A stretch of DNA of 64,000 nt from Oenococcus sp. UCMA 16435 (GTDB lineage Bacteria > Bacillota > Bacilli > Lactobacillales > Lactobacillaceae). Under the pieces are notes generated by a model. It saw only the letters and a program-made list of their open reading frames with translations. It had not been told where the DNA came from and did not search any database. Every line of letters begins with the position of its first letter. Position 1 is the stretch's first letter. The translations under genes and the position numbers were made by a program. Location of the stretch: NCBI GenBank assembly GCA_004010835.2, contig CP030868.2, positions 806,001 to 870,000 on the forward strand, in the 5' to 3' direction. Shown here piece after piece: positions 54,850 to 63,702 of this stretch.

Positions 54850-55791
54850 TTGAAAATGAAAGTTGTTGTACCAAAAGCATTATCAAAAGCAGGCAAAGAT
54901 TATTTAAGTGAACATGATTTCGAATTAATCGAAGCGCCTGATAATAAACAGGAAACAATTTTAAAAGTCGGCAAAGATGCTGACGGAATTGTCTTGATGA
55001 CCGATCCTTTCGATAATCAAACACTGACAAAATTTACAAATTTAAAAATAATTGCTCGACATGGAGTAGGGTTTGATAACGTTGATGAAAAATTCGCCGG
55101 TGAACATGGCGTATATGTGACGATTACACCAATGGCTAATGCTTCGACAGTTGCCGAAACAACAATCGCCGAAATTTTGGATTTATCAAAGAGCCTAACT
55201 AAAATATCAGACGAAATGCGTAAAGGAAACTTTGCCTACAAACTGGATCATATGGGCTTTGATTTGGCTCATAAAAAAATCGGCGTAATGGGGTATGGAC
55301 GCATTGGCAGACAAGTCGCAGAAAAAGCCGATGCTTTGGGAATGAATGTTTTAATCTTCGATCCCTTCGTTAAAGAAACAAAAATCGGCAAACTGGTCGA
55401 TCGTGACACATTGATAAATCAATCAGATATAATTACTCTTCATTTGGCAGTTACCGATCAGACTATTCATGGTTTTGGAAAACGCGAATTCAAAATGATG
55501 AAAAAAAGTGCCTCATTAATCAACCTGGGTCGTGGAGCTCTTGTAGACGAGCAGGCATTAATCGATGCCTTAAAAACGAAGCAAATTAACGCAGCAGCCT
55601 TAGATGTCTTTGATGAAGAACCGCTACCGCTAACAAGCGAATTCTATAAACTCGACAATGTCCTTTTGACACCGCACATCGCTTCCAACACAAAAGAATG
55701 TATGGAGCGAATGGCAGTTGATTCTGCCAGCGAGGTTGTTCGAGTTCTTTCAGGTGAAAACCCTAAGTGGGCAGTGAACAAAATTAAATAA
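54850..55791 (+). CDS. D-isomer-specific 2-hydroxyacid dehydrogenase
   Basis: The 313-residue enzyme has the NAD loop GVMGYGRIGRQVAEKA near residues 141-156 and the catalytic set: Arg (LGRGALVDE, near 230), Glu (FDEEPL, near 258) and His (LTPHIASNT, near 276). It reduces 2-keto acids or oxidises D-2-hydroxyacids. It lacks the ACT domain of SerA. Nine bases separate it from the SDR gene and a terminator follows, making it the last gene of the cluster. Confidence 0.88.
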   Translation: MKMKVVVPKALSKAGKDYLSEHDFELIEAPDNKQETILKVGKDADGIVLMTDPFDNQTLTKFTNLKIIARHGVGFDNVDEKFAGEHGVYVTITPMANASTVAETTIAEILDLSKSLTKISDEMRKGNFAYKLDHMGFDLAHKKIGVMGYGRIGRQVAEKADALGMNVLIFDPFVKETKIGKLVDRDTLINQSDIITLHLAVTDQTIHGFGKREFKMMKKSASLINLGRGALVDEQALIDALKTKQINAAALDVFDEEPLPLTSEFYKLDNVLLTPHIASNTKECMERMAVDSASEVVRVLSGENPKWAVNKIK

Positions 55792-55824
55792 TTTTTTAAC
55801 TTAACAGATATTCAAGCTTATAAA

Positions 55825-55877
55825 AAACTCAATTATTATTTTTCTGCATTCAACAGTCATAATAATTGAGCTTTTTT
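55825..55877. terminator. Bidirectional terminator after the catabolic cluster
   Basis: Twelve-base arms CTCAATTATTAT (55828-55839) and ATAATAATTGAG (55859-55870) enclose a 19-base loop. Runs of T follow on both strands. It serves this cluster and the convergent nucleoside hydrolase gene. Confidence 0.88.
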
Positions 55878-55944
55878 CATTTATATAAGATATAGAGAGA
55901 TTAATAGCAAATTAACAAAATTGGTTACTTTTAAATATCGATGA

Positions 55945-56883
55945 TTAATTGTTATTTTTACCAAGTTCATCAATCAATGAAAAGAAACGATCGTGATTAA
56001 CTTTTGTAACAAGTGTTATCGGTCGGCCGTTTTCGCTTTCAAAAGTTCGACCTGCGGATTCACCGGCAATAGAAACATCGCTTAAAGCCTCTTTTGTCTC
56101 AACAACATCTGGAAACTGGCTGTACAAGGTAGTCAAAACATCCCACATAAAATAGGTCGAATTAGTTTCAAAATGCTCTAGCGGTGGAACCAAAGCATAG
56201 CCTTGGCCAATCAAATCAATAATCGGGTATTGACGTTCAAAGGCCCAATGTTGTCTTACAGAGCGGGTTAATGGGACCTGGCGAGTACTTTCCAAACCAA
56301 CCATATGAATCGGAATCTTGGTGTCCCAAACAATTTTGACAGCTTTTGGATCCCAATAGGCATTCCATTCAATCGTCCCATCTTGTTCAGGTTCGGCAAC
56401 ATTACCACGATTATCCAACGTACCACCCATCCAATATAATTCTTCAATCTTATCAACAATTGTTGGGTCAATTTTGATCGCTCGGGCCAAATCACTTAAC
56501 GGACCAGTCATTACCAAAGTAGTTTTTTTGGACTCGGACTTTAATTTTTCAATCAAATCAAGGTGAGCCGCATTATCAGCAACCGGCGTTTTAATCTTTC
56601 CACTCTCGTTTAAAATCGGAAAGGCATCAAATGAAAAAGCATCCATTCGCCATTCTTTTGGAAAAGGATGAACGGCACGCGAGTCGGAAGCCGCTGGTGC
56701 CAGCTTTAAACCGTTGCCAAAACGGTCAATCACCTTTCTTGTGGCCGATAAAGCTGGCTCTAAATATGAGTCTGCACCCATTACGCCAACCCCAGTTATC
56801 TTGATATTATCCATCTGCAACAAAAGTAAAAGAGACACCAAGTCGTCAACACCACCATCATGACTAAAATATATGTTCTTCAT
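55945..56883 (-). CDS. Inosine/uridine-preferring nucleoside hydrolase
   Basis: The 312-residue enzyme splits ribonucleosides into base and ribose. The calcium-binding DxDPGxDD loop reads SHDGGVDD at residues 7-14. The second Asp and the DD pair are kept while the first Asp is Ser, a change seen in some family branches. MGADSY, TGPLSDLA and MWDVLTTLY (C-terminal calcium Asp) complete the site. The deoC gene at 63 kb could share nucleoside salvage, but it is unlinked. GGAGAAG precedes the ATG. Confidence 0.88.
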   Translation of the reverse strand: MKNIYFSHDGGVDDLVSLLLLLQMDNIKITGVGVMGADSYLEPALSATRKVIDRFGNGLKLAPAASDSRAVHPFPKEWRMDAFSFDAFPILNESGKIKTPVADNAAHLDLIEKLKSESKKTTLVMTGPLSDLARAIKIDPTIVDKIEELYWMGGTLDNRGNVAEPEQDGTIEWNAYWDPKAVKIVWDTKIPIHMVGLESTRQVPLTRSVRQHWAFERQYPIIDLIGQGYALVPPLEHFETNSTYFMWDVLTTLYSQFPDVVETKEALSDVSIAGESAGRTFESENGRPITLVTKVNHDRFFSLIDELGKNNN

Positions 56884-56959
56884 CTAACTTCTCCTCTGAA
56901 AACCAGTTATTATAAGATTACCAAAATGGTGCTGAGGATTTTTATTTTGAAACGGATTC

Positions 56960-58336
56960 TTACTCTTTTTCAAAAACCGTAATCGATTCAACATGCATTG
57001 TCTGTGGAAATTGATCAATCGGCAAAACTGCTTTGGAAATGCGATATCCCTGTTCTTTAATTAAAACAGCATCACGGGCAAGTGTGGCCGGATTGCAAGA
57101 AATATAAACAAATTTCAATGGTGCCATCATACCAAGTGCTCGAATTAAATCAACGGTCAATCCTTTCCTTGGTGGATCAACAAAAACCACATCCGGTTTA
57201 ATGCCATTATTGGCCCATTTAATAAACTGTTGCGGTGCATCGGCAGCAATATATTCGGCATTTTTAATCCGATTAGCCGACATATTCTTTTTTGCATCTT
57301 CAACAGCCGGAACAACAACCTCGACACCAATAACTTTTTTAACTTTTTTAGCAATCGAAAGACCGATTGTACCAATTCCAGAATAAGCATCAATCACCAG
57401 TTCATTGCCCTTTAATTCGGCCAATTCAGCCGCTTTGGTATACAACACGGCAGTTGTCTGTGGGTTGACTTGATAAAAAGAGTTAACGCCAATTTCAAAA
57501 TCAAGTCCCAGCAAAGTATCGTGAATGACCTGTTGACCAGATAAAACACGGTTATTCAGTCCTAATTGAACATTCGTCTGTTTGGGATTGTAATTCAATA
57601 AAAAACTGGTTAAATCCGGAATCCTTTGATTAATTTTTTTAATAATTTCTTTTTCATACGGTAAAGTTTTTTTCGTTGCTACAATTGCGAGCATTGTCTG
57701 CCCACTATGATAACCACGACGAACCATTAAATAACGAACAATACCTTCTCGAGTAATTTCGTTATAGGCAGAAATGTGAAAATCATTCAAAACATCCCGG
57801 ACAATTCCAACAACAATATCAATTTTCGGATCATTCAAATAATAATCATCAATCGGAACCAATTTGTGGGAACCACGACGATAAAAACCAGTCACCAATT
57901 TACCATCCTGAAATTTTACCGGGACAACCGTTTTGTTTCGATAATGAGTTGGATTTTTCATCCCCAGAGTTGGCAAAATTTCGAGATCATCAATACCAAC
58001 TTTATGGAATAACTGTTTGATTTGTTTACGTTTAAATTCCAATTGAGCTGGATAAGCCAAATTCACCAGTGGAGCAATTCCACTAGCAATCATTTCCGAA
58101 TGATCAGCTCGAACACGATCTGGGGATTCTTTAATAATTTCAACTACTCGTCCAAAAGCGTAAGAGTTTAAAACTCGAGTGATTGCAAATTTAATTCGTT
58201 CGCCAGGAAGTGAGTTAACAATAAAAACCGGAAAGTCATCGACTTTGATAACGCCCAATCCCTCGTAAGTCAAATCAACTACATCTCCGGTTAATTCCTG
58301 ATTTTTTATTAATTTTGAATAAGTTCTTCTGCTCAC
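56960..58336 (-). CDS. rlmD: 23S rRNA uracil-5-methyltransferase (RlmD/RlmCD type)
   Basis: The 458-residue enzyme has an N-terminal TRAM domain (residues 8-60), the SAM loop DAYSGIGTIGLS near residue 318, VFVDPPRKGL near 391 and the catalytic Cys in YISCNPATLARD near 417. It methylates U1939 and, in Gram-positives, often U747 as well. It overlaps the dgkB stop by four bases, the pairing usual in Firmicutes. The Fe-S cysteine cluster of E. coli RumA is not evident. Confidence 0.9.
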   Translation of the reverse strand: MSRRTYSKLIKNQELTGDVVDLTYEGLGVIKVDDFPVFIVNSLPGERIKFAITRVLNSYAFGRVVEIIKESPDRVRADHSEMIASGIAPLVNLAYPAQLEFKRKQIKQLFHKVGIDDLEILPTLGMKNPTHYRNKTVVPVKFQDGKLVTGFYRRGSHKLVPIDDYYLNDPKIDIVVGIVRDVLNDFHISAYNEITREGIVRYLMVRRGYHSGQTMLAIVATKKTLPYEKEIIKKINQRIPDLTSFLLNYNPKQTNVQLGLNNRVLSGQQVIHDTLLGLDFEIGVNSFYQVNPQTTAVLYTKAAELAELKGNELVIDAYSGIGTIGLSIAKKVKKVIGVEVVVPAVEDAKKNMSANRIKNAEYIAADAPQQFIKWANNGIKPDVVFVDPPRKGLTVDLIRALGMMAPLKFVYISCNPATLARDAVLIKEQGYRISKAVLPIDQFPQTMHVESITVFEKE

Positions 58337-59370
58337 TTATCCGCTCCCGTTTTTTTCTTAATTTCTTTAGAAGCCGTTTTGAACTCTTCTTCGGCTTTCT
58401 TAGCCATTATTTCATCTGCGGTTTGGGCTCTTGTTCTCGAACCAGGTTTCATCCTTGATGTCATGGCAACAAACTCGATATGCCTCTGTAAATTTTTAAA
58501 AGTCATTGGAGCAACACCACCAAATTCACCATCAAGATTGACCTTCATTTTGTCGTTAGACAAAGGTTCGACTTTAACCTTGCTTGTTTTAATATAGGTT
58601 ATTAGTCTGTCTTTAATGTGAGAACCATTGTTCAATGCCTTTGTAATTAAATTGAAAAGTTGAGCGATATTAGATTTTTCAACAATCAATAATGAAAACT
58701 TTCCATCATCAAGCTTGGCATCGGGAACAATTTTTTCAAAACCACCGACCGAATTTGTCAAAGCCAACAAAATAAGGCTAACTTGCCCTTCGAATTTTCC
58801 CTCATCGTAAGTTATTCGAACGGGAACCGATTGGATACGCGTAATTAGTTCAGCTCCTTTGGTAATATAGGCTAGATATCCGTACAGAGTCTTTAACATA
58901 GAAGGAACTTCATATGTTAATTCAGATAACGTACCAAGGGCGCCAATATTCATAAAGTAGTTAAGGCGGGAATTTCCGGAAGTGATTTCACCAATATCCA
59001 TTTTAAGCGTTTCCTGCTTGTTGATTGCTTTAGCTGCTTCAACCAAATCGTCACGAGGTATTTTTAAAGCACGAGCATAATCATTAGTTGTTCCCGAAGG
59101 AATCACTGCCATTAAAGGACGTTTTTTTAAAGGAGAAATACCATTGACAACTTCATTGACAGTCCCATCGCCACCAGCAGCCACAATCAAATCAAAGCCC
59201 GCCTGAGCAGCACGCTTTGCTTCATTGCGGGCCGAAAACACTTTTGGCGTCGTTTCGTAAACAGATGTTTCGTAGCCAGCACGTTCGTAGACTTTCATTA
59301 TTTCTAGCAAATCTCGTTGAATCGCTTCACGACCAGAGGATGGATTATAAACAATACGGGCACGTTTCAT
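58333..59370 (-). CDS. dgkB: Diacylglycerol kinase DgkB
   Basis: The 345-residue soluble lipid kinase has VYNPSSGRE (residues 6-14) and the nucleotide loop GGDGTVNEVVNG near 65-76. It recycles diacylglycerol released by lipoteichoic-acid synthesis into phosphatidic acid. The C-terminal 40 residues are charged and extra. ATG at 59370 has a weak ribosome-binding site. Its stop overlaps rlmD by four bases. Confidence 0.92.
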   Translation of the reverse strand: MKRARIVYNPSSGREAIQRDLLEIMKVYERAGYETSVYETTPKVFSARNEAKRAAQAGFDLIVAAGGDGTVNEVVNGISPLKKRPLMAVIPSGTTNDYARALKIPRDDLVEAAKAINKQETLKMDIGEITSGNSRLNYFMNIGALGTLSELTYEVPSMLKTLYGYLAYITKGAELITRIQSVPVRITYDEGKFEGQVSLILLALTNSVGGFEKIVPDAKLDDGKFSLLIVEKSNIAQLFNLITKALNNGSHIKDRLITYIKTSKVKVEPLSNDKMKVNLDGEFGGVAPMTFKNLQRHIEFVAMTSRMKPGSRTRAQTADEIMAKKAEEEFKTASKEIKKKTGADK

Positions 59371-59504
59371 ATAAATTTATTATAGGCTATCAAATCGACA
59401 AGCCCGGTGAATTGTAAGTGATTATAAAACTAATTAAAAATTAAAAGTTGCTAATAAACAATCAACTTACGATTTAATCAAATAGTTATCTTAACTCCTT
59501 TTAT

Positions 59505-59747
59505 TCAAGACTTAAAATATAGGCTTCGGTTTTTGCGATCTTTTTTGGGCAAAACCCGGATATCGTTATAAAAACCCTGATTAACTTTTCGCAAGAAGAA
59601 ATTGCCAGCCATGACACGGTCTCCGATATAAATTTTTTTCCACTGATCTTCTCCATATAAATCAGGTAAAGAAAAACTAGTCTTTTTTGGTAATTTTTCC
59701 AGCTTAAAATCAATTATTTCGAAAATATCTGCGAGATCCTCTTTCAT
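59505..59747 (-). CDS. DUF1413-like small protein
   Basis: The 80-residue protein has the pattern of DUF1413: KLPKKTSFSLPDLYGEDQWKK near residues 18-38, then GDRVMAGNFFLRKV. GGAGGTGAGGTT precedes the ATG at 59747. It lies 24 bases downstream of the YbaK-type gene. Function unknown; similar genes often sit near toxin-antitoxin or phage loci, but none is present here. Confidence 0.7.
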   Translation of the reverse strand: MKEDLADIFEIIDFKLEKLPKKTSFSLPDLYGEDQWKKIYIGDRVMAGNFFLRKVNQGFYNDIRVLPKKDRKNRSLYFKS

Positions 59748-59771
59748 AACCTCACCTCCAAATGGCTAAAA

Positions 59772-60245
59772 TTATCCAGCTATCTCTTTGGTAACATCGA
59801 CCCAGGCGACCGGTTGAGAATACTTTTCCAACTCGTGCAAAGATAAACGAATGGCCGCATTAAGGTCACCAGCAGCTGGATAAAGCAAATCATGTCTTCT
59901 TAATGAATTATCTAAATAAACATTTACGCCATCATTCAAAGCAAAAGGACAAACACCACCAACTTGATAACCAATCATTGGTTCTACCTGATCTCGAGAA
60001 AGCATTTTCGGTCGCTGACTGAAAGTTTTTTTGAATTTTTGATTAGAAATTCTTGCCAAGCCGCTTGTCACTACTACAAGTGCCTGACCTTCTAATGAGA
60101 AGGCCAGTGTCTTAGCAATTTGGTCGGCTTGAACGCCTAAAGTTTGTGCAGCCTGGTCGACAGTCGCTGTTGGCTTGGCAAATATTTTGATCCGATTAGC
60201 TAAACCAAATTGTTCAAAATAATTCTTCACTCTTTTTACAGTCAC
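59772..60245 (-). CDS. YbaK/EbsC-type aminoacyl-tRNA deacylase
   Basis: I start at GTG 60245, directly after GGAGGTAATC, giving 157 residues; a TTG four codons upstream is possible. The YbaK fold residues include the substrate Lys in IAKTLAF (near 44) and the IGYQVGGVCPF loop near 90-100. Such enzymes clear Cys-tRNA-Pro made in error by ProRS. It precedes the DUF1413-like gene on one transcript. Confidence 0.85.
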   Translation of the reverse strand: MTVKRVKNYFEQFGLANRIKIFAKPTATVDQAAQTLGVQADQIAKTLAFSLEGQALVVVTSGLARISNQKFKKTFSQRPKMLSRDQVEPMIGYQVGGVCPFALNDGVNVYLDNSLRRHDLLYPAAGDLNAAIRLSLHELEKYSQPVAWVDVTKEIAG

Positions 60246-60310
60246 GATTACCTCCAACTAATTTAGTAATTATTAAAACAATCTTAATACTAATTGGAAA
60301 ATCTAAATAT

Positions 60311-60335
60311 AAAAAAGAGCACATATTTTGTGCTC
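60311..60335 (-). terminator. Intrinsic terminator of amtB
   Basis: On the minus strand GAGCACA (60335-60329) and TGTGCTC (60323-60317) with a five-base loop run into six T. It lies about 105 bases past the amtB stop. Confidence 0.85.
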
Positions 60336-60440
60336 GATTTGTTGAGTTAATTTCAGTCTTAGTTCATTTGCCAAGAAGATATCGAGCTTGCCGTTCAATA
60401 GAATTGGAATAAAATTAAAGCAGGTTGTAAGTTCTTAAAA

Positions 60441-61787
60441 CTAATTTATAGATGAATTTACAGTATTTTTTGAATTCTTAGATACTTTTTTTAGCTTATT
60501 ATGTTGTCCTACAAAAAAATCCTTTTTTTGATCTTCAAGTTTATATGCTTCTAGTGTAAGTGGAACTGTATAATCGACGCTTTCTCCGTGTTCTCCTAAA
60601 TCAAGGCCTTCTTTTTCTTCACTGGCATCAACGCGCATTTTCATGAACAATTTGAGTAACTTTATTATTACAAAACAAATCAGGGCCGTGAAAACAACCG
60701 AAAAAATAGTCGCAAACAATTGAATACCGAATAATTTAAATCCACCACCATAAAACAAACCGTTAATACTTATTGAAGAATTGACTGTCCGGCTGGCAAA
60801 CAAGCCGGTCAAAATACTGCCGACTATTCCACAGACCCCGTGACAGCCAAAAGCATCCAAGGCATCATCGACACCAATTCGAGGTTTGAGGAAACTTATA
60901 AAAAAGTAGCTGGCAACGGCCGCAAGTATACCGATCCAAAAAGATCCAGCTACGGTAACATAACCTGTCGCCGGTGTGATTCCAACCAACCCGCAAAGAG
61001 TGCCATTACATATTCCTGCGAGAGTAGCTTTGCCCTTTAAAGACATTTCAATTACCATCCAGGTAATCATTGAACAAGCTGTTGCAACCGTTGTTGTTAA
61101 TACTGCCTGAACAGCGATTTGGTTAGCGGCCAAGGCGGAACCGGCATTAAAACCGTACCAGCCGATCCAAAGAATCGTTGTTCCCAAAAGCACCCAAGGA
61201 AGACTATAGTGTCCTTCCTGTCTACCTTTACGATAGCTGTTACGCGGTCCAAGAAAATAAGCCAAAACCAATGCTGTAATTCCTGCATCGATATGCACAA
61301 CAGTTCCGCCAGCAAAATCAATTACTCCGAGTTTAGCCAAAAATCCGTTTGCCCAAACCATGTGAACTAACGGATAATAAATAAAAATTGACCAAAAAAC
61401 CGTAAAAATCAGTAAAAATCTAAAACGAATTCTACCAACTACTGCTCCAACAAACAAAGCTGGTGTGATTACAGCGAACATCATTTGAAAAATCAAATAT
61501 AAGCTAGTCGGAATTTTTGTCGATGTCAGTGCTGTTAATTTGACTCCATGAAGCAAAAAAGCGCTCAAGCTGCCAAAAACACCACCGAAATCACCAACGA
61601 AAGATAGTGAATAGCCACAAAGCACCCACAGCACGACTGCAAGTCCACACATCGCAAAGACCGACATCATCGTATTAACAACATTTTTCTTCGAGCCAAG
61701 TCCACCGTAAAAGAACGCTAATCCAGGGGTCATGAACAAAACCAGGACACTTGATAAAATTAAAAAAGTTGTATTCGCTGCACTCAT
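60441..61787 (-). CDS. amtB: Ammonium transporter AmtB
   Basis: I start at ATG 61787 (MSAANTTFLIL), giving 448 residues; the 28 residues before it in the longer frame look non-coding and basic. The Amt channel shows GLAFFYGGL (near 26), FWSIFIYYPLVHMVW, FAGGTVVHIDAGITAL (pore His near 167) and DALDAFGCHGVCG (second pore His near 322). It moves ammonium into the cell. No glnK/PII gene adjoins, so the usual regulator is not coded here. Charged C-terminal tail, about residues 400-448. Confidence 0.92.
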   Translation of the reverse strand: MSAANTTFLILSSVLVLFMTPGLAFFYGGLGSKKNVVNTMMSVFAMCGLAVVLWVLCGYSLSFVGDFGGVFGSLSAFLLHGVKLTALTSTKIPTSLYLIFQMMFAVITPALFVGAVVGRIRFRFLLIFTVFWSIFIYYPLVHMVWANGFLAKLGVIDFAGGTVVHIDAGITALVLAYFLGPRNSYRKGRQEGHYSLPWVLLGTTILWIGWYGFNAGSALAANQIAVQAVLTTTVATACSMITWMVIEMSLKGKATLAGICNGTLCGLVGITPATGYVTVAGSFWIGILAAVASYFFISFLKPRIGVDDALDAFGCHGVCGIVGSILTGLFASRTVNSSISINGLFYGGGFKLFGIQLFATIFSVVFTALICFVIIKLLKLFMKMRVDASEEKEGLDLGEHGESVDYTVPLTLEAYKLEDQKKDFFVGQHNKLKKVSKNSKNTVNSSIN

Positions 61788-61992
61788 TATTTCAATAATG
61801 TATATCTTATGACAACTTTTTGGCAATTTTATGTTAACTAATATAACAATGGTTTTTATTTTTTTCTTCAAGAATGGACATTTAAAAAAGATTAATTCTT
61901 TTTTTCTTTTTCATAATTTACCAAATAAATCACAATCTTTTCAATTCTTTTATATTCTTCGGTAGTATAATTACTTTTGGTAATTAAATAAA

Positions 61993-62118
61993 TTTCTTCG
62001 GGGCAGGGTGTAATTCCCAACCGACGGTAACAACAATTTGTTGAAGTCCGTGACCCGCATAAGCGGTGGACCCAGTGAAAGTCTGGGACCGACAGTATAG
62101 TCTGGATGGAAGAAGAAA
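61993..62118 (+). promoter_or_regulatory. FMN riboswitch (RFN element)
   Basis: The conserved RFN blocks are present in order: GGGGCAGGGTGTAATTCCCA, ACCGACGGTA, the variable arm, AGTCCGTGACCCGC, GTGGACCCAGTGAAAGTCTG, then GACCGACAGTATAGTCTGGA and closing GGAAGAAG. The P1 arms are TTTCTTC (61993-61999) and GAAGAAA near 62111-62117. FMN would promote termination at 62197-62223 and so lower ribU expression. Confidence 0.95.
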
Positions 62119-62231
62119 TGAATAATTATTTCGTATTTTTAATGCCGGTTTTATTGGATATTGAATATGGAATTTTATTTGAAGCAGCAGTTATTAAGCC
62201 CCGGGTTAACGGAGCTTTTTTTATTGGGTAA
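62118..62231 (+). CDS. Possible 37-codon leader frame between FMN riboswitch and ribU
   Basis: ATG at 62118 is five bases after GGAAG of the riboswitch end and reads 37 codons (MNNYFVFLMPVLLDIEYG...NGAFFIG) to TAA at 62229-62231, four bases before the first ribU ATG. It runs through the terminator hairpin. It may be chance, but ribosome-binding site, length and coupling to ribU are good. Protein function is unknown. Confidence 0.35.
   Translation: MNNYFVFLMPVLLDIEYGILFEAAVIKPRVNGAFFIG
62197..62223 (+). terminator. Riboswitch-controlled terminator before ribU
   Basis: AGCCCCG (62197-62203) and CGGAGCT (62210-62216) pair with one mismatch and are followed by a run of seven further T. It is correctly placed as the expression platform of the FMN riboswitch. 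Confidence 0.75.
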
Positions 62232-62253
62232 TTAAATGAAGAGGTTGAAAAAA

Positions 62254-62814
62254 ATGATTAAAAACAGAAAAAAACTTAGAATACTAATGATTACTGTTCT
62301 ATTTTCGGCTGTTAGTTTTATCCTGATGGTCTTTCCGCAAGTACCGATTATTCCGGGTGCTAGTTTCCTCAAATTAGAACTTTCGATTGTTCCTTTACTT
62401 TTATTAGCTCATTTTTTTGGTATCAGATACAGTTTGTTAGGTGTGTTGCTTAGATCGATTTTATTTGCTATTTTACTAAATCAAGGAGCACTTACTTGGA
62501 TTGGTCTGCCTGTAGATATCATCGCCGTTATTGTCTTTTTGTTGATTTTTACTTACCTGAGAAAAAAGAATATTTGGCTGGCGATTATCGTTTCAACTAT
62601 TGCTTTAACGATAGTTGAAATATTAGCAAACATTTTCTTTGCAATTCCTCTATATTCAGAATTCATGAACTATAACATTAGTAAAATAATCGGTTTTTGG
62701 AAATACATATTATTAATGATTCTTCCTTTCAATCTGATTGAGGGTTTGGTTTGGGGACTTGTCTATTATCCAATTGAAAGAACTTTTGAAAAAATTTTCC
62801 CTAAGCAATTGTGA
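62254..62814 (+). CDS. ribU: Riboflavin ECF transporter S component RibU
   Basis: I start at ATG 62254 (MIKNRKKLRIL), nine bases after AGAGG, giving 186 residues; an ATG six codons earlier has no ribosome-binding site. The protein has about six membrane helices, including FPQVPIIPGASFLKLELS after helix 1 and a positively charged C terminus, typical of RibU. It imports riboflavin using the shared ECF energy module, which is not in the window. The FMN riboswitch fits this role exactly. Confidence 0.92.
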   Translation: MIKNRKKLRILMITVLFSAVSFILMVFPQVPIIPGASFLKLELSIVPLLLLAHFFGIRYSLLGVLLRSILFAILLNQGALTWIGLPVDIIAVIVFLLIFTYLRKKNIWLAIIVSTIALTIVEILANIFFAIPLYSEFMNYNISKIIGFWKYILLMILPFNLIEGLVWGLVYYPIERTFEKIFPKQL

Positions 62815-62889
62815 CAGAATAAGTAATCTTGTTACTGGCGAATTTATTAGTAACATTTAAAGGTCCATAAAAATAAACATTCATTTTAT

Positions 62890-62916
62890 AAAAGGAAACT
62901 TTAACGTTTCCTTTTT
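62890..62916 (+). terminator. Intrinsic terminator of ribU
   Basis: Ten-base arms AAAAGGAAAC and GTTTCCTTTT enclose TTTAAC and run into one further T, then AATT. It lies 75 bases past ribU. Confidence 0.75.
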
Positions 62917-62966
62917 AATTCACCTTATAATTTATATGTAGCTATGTATAAAACAAGGAGCATAAA

Positions 62967-63695
62967 ATGGCAAACTATACATTGGATGATTTATGCCAAA
63001 TGATCGATCATACTAATTTGCACGCGGATGCAACTGCAAAAGATATGGTTAACCTATGTAAAGAAGCTAAAAAATATCATTTTAAAATGGTCGCCGTTAA
63101 TCAGGCTCAGGCAAAAATTTGTGCAGAAAATTTACAAAAAACCGATATTGATACCGGAGCGGCAATTAGTTTTCCTTTAGGTCAAACGACTATCGAATCA
63201 AAAGTGTTTGATACAAAAAATGCCATTAAAAACGGCGCCAATGAGATTGATTATGTGATTAATATTGGCGAATTAAAAAATGGTAATTACAGTTATATTC
63301 GTCAAGAAATGACAGAAATTGCCCAAGTCTGTCACGCTAAATCAATTCCCTGCAAAGTGATTTTCGAGAATGCTTATCTAAAAAAAGAAGAAATTAAAAA
63401 ACTTTCAAAAATCGCCCAAGAAGTTAAAGTTGATTTCATTAAAACATCAACCGGTTTTGGGCCAAGCGGCGCAACCGTTGAAGATGTTTTATTAATGAAA
63501 AAAACAGTTGGCAATACCGTAAAAGTCAAAGCCGCTGGCGGAATTTCAAACGCCGATGATTTTTTGGCAATGATTGAAGCTGGAGCTGATAGAATCGGCA
63601 CAAGCCATAGTATAAAAATAATTGAAGAACTCAAAAAACGTATGTTAAAGCGAGGGGCAACTTCGATTGTGGTTGATTATAAAAGCAGTATCTAA
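62967..63695 (+). CDS. deoC: Deoxyribose-phosphate aldolase
   Basis: The 242-residue class I aldolase splits 2-deoxyribose 5-phosphate into acetaldehyde and glyceraldehyde 3-phosphate. The Schiff-base Lys is in [11 protein letters not shown] (near 154), with the second Lys in KVKAAGGIS near 189. [11 protein letters not shown] is the N-terminal signature. AAGGAG precedes the ATG. It is convergent with the sugar porter gene. A TATAAT at 62926-62931 may be its -10 box. Confidence 0.94.
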   Translation: MANYTLDDLCQMIDHTNLHADATAKDMVNLCKEAKKYHFKMVAVNQAQAKICAENLQKTDIDTGAAISFPLGQTTIESKVFDTKNAIKNGANEIDYVINIGELKNGNYSYIRQEMTEIAQVCHAKSIPCKVIFENAYLKKEEIKKLSKIAQEVKVDFIKTSTGFGPSGATVEDVLLMKKTVGNTVKVKAAGGISNADDFLAMIEAGADRIGTSHSIKIIEELKKRMLKRGATSIVVDYKSSI

Positions 63696-63702
63696 TTCAA
63701 TA

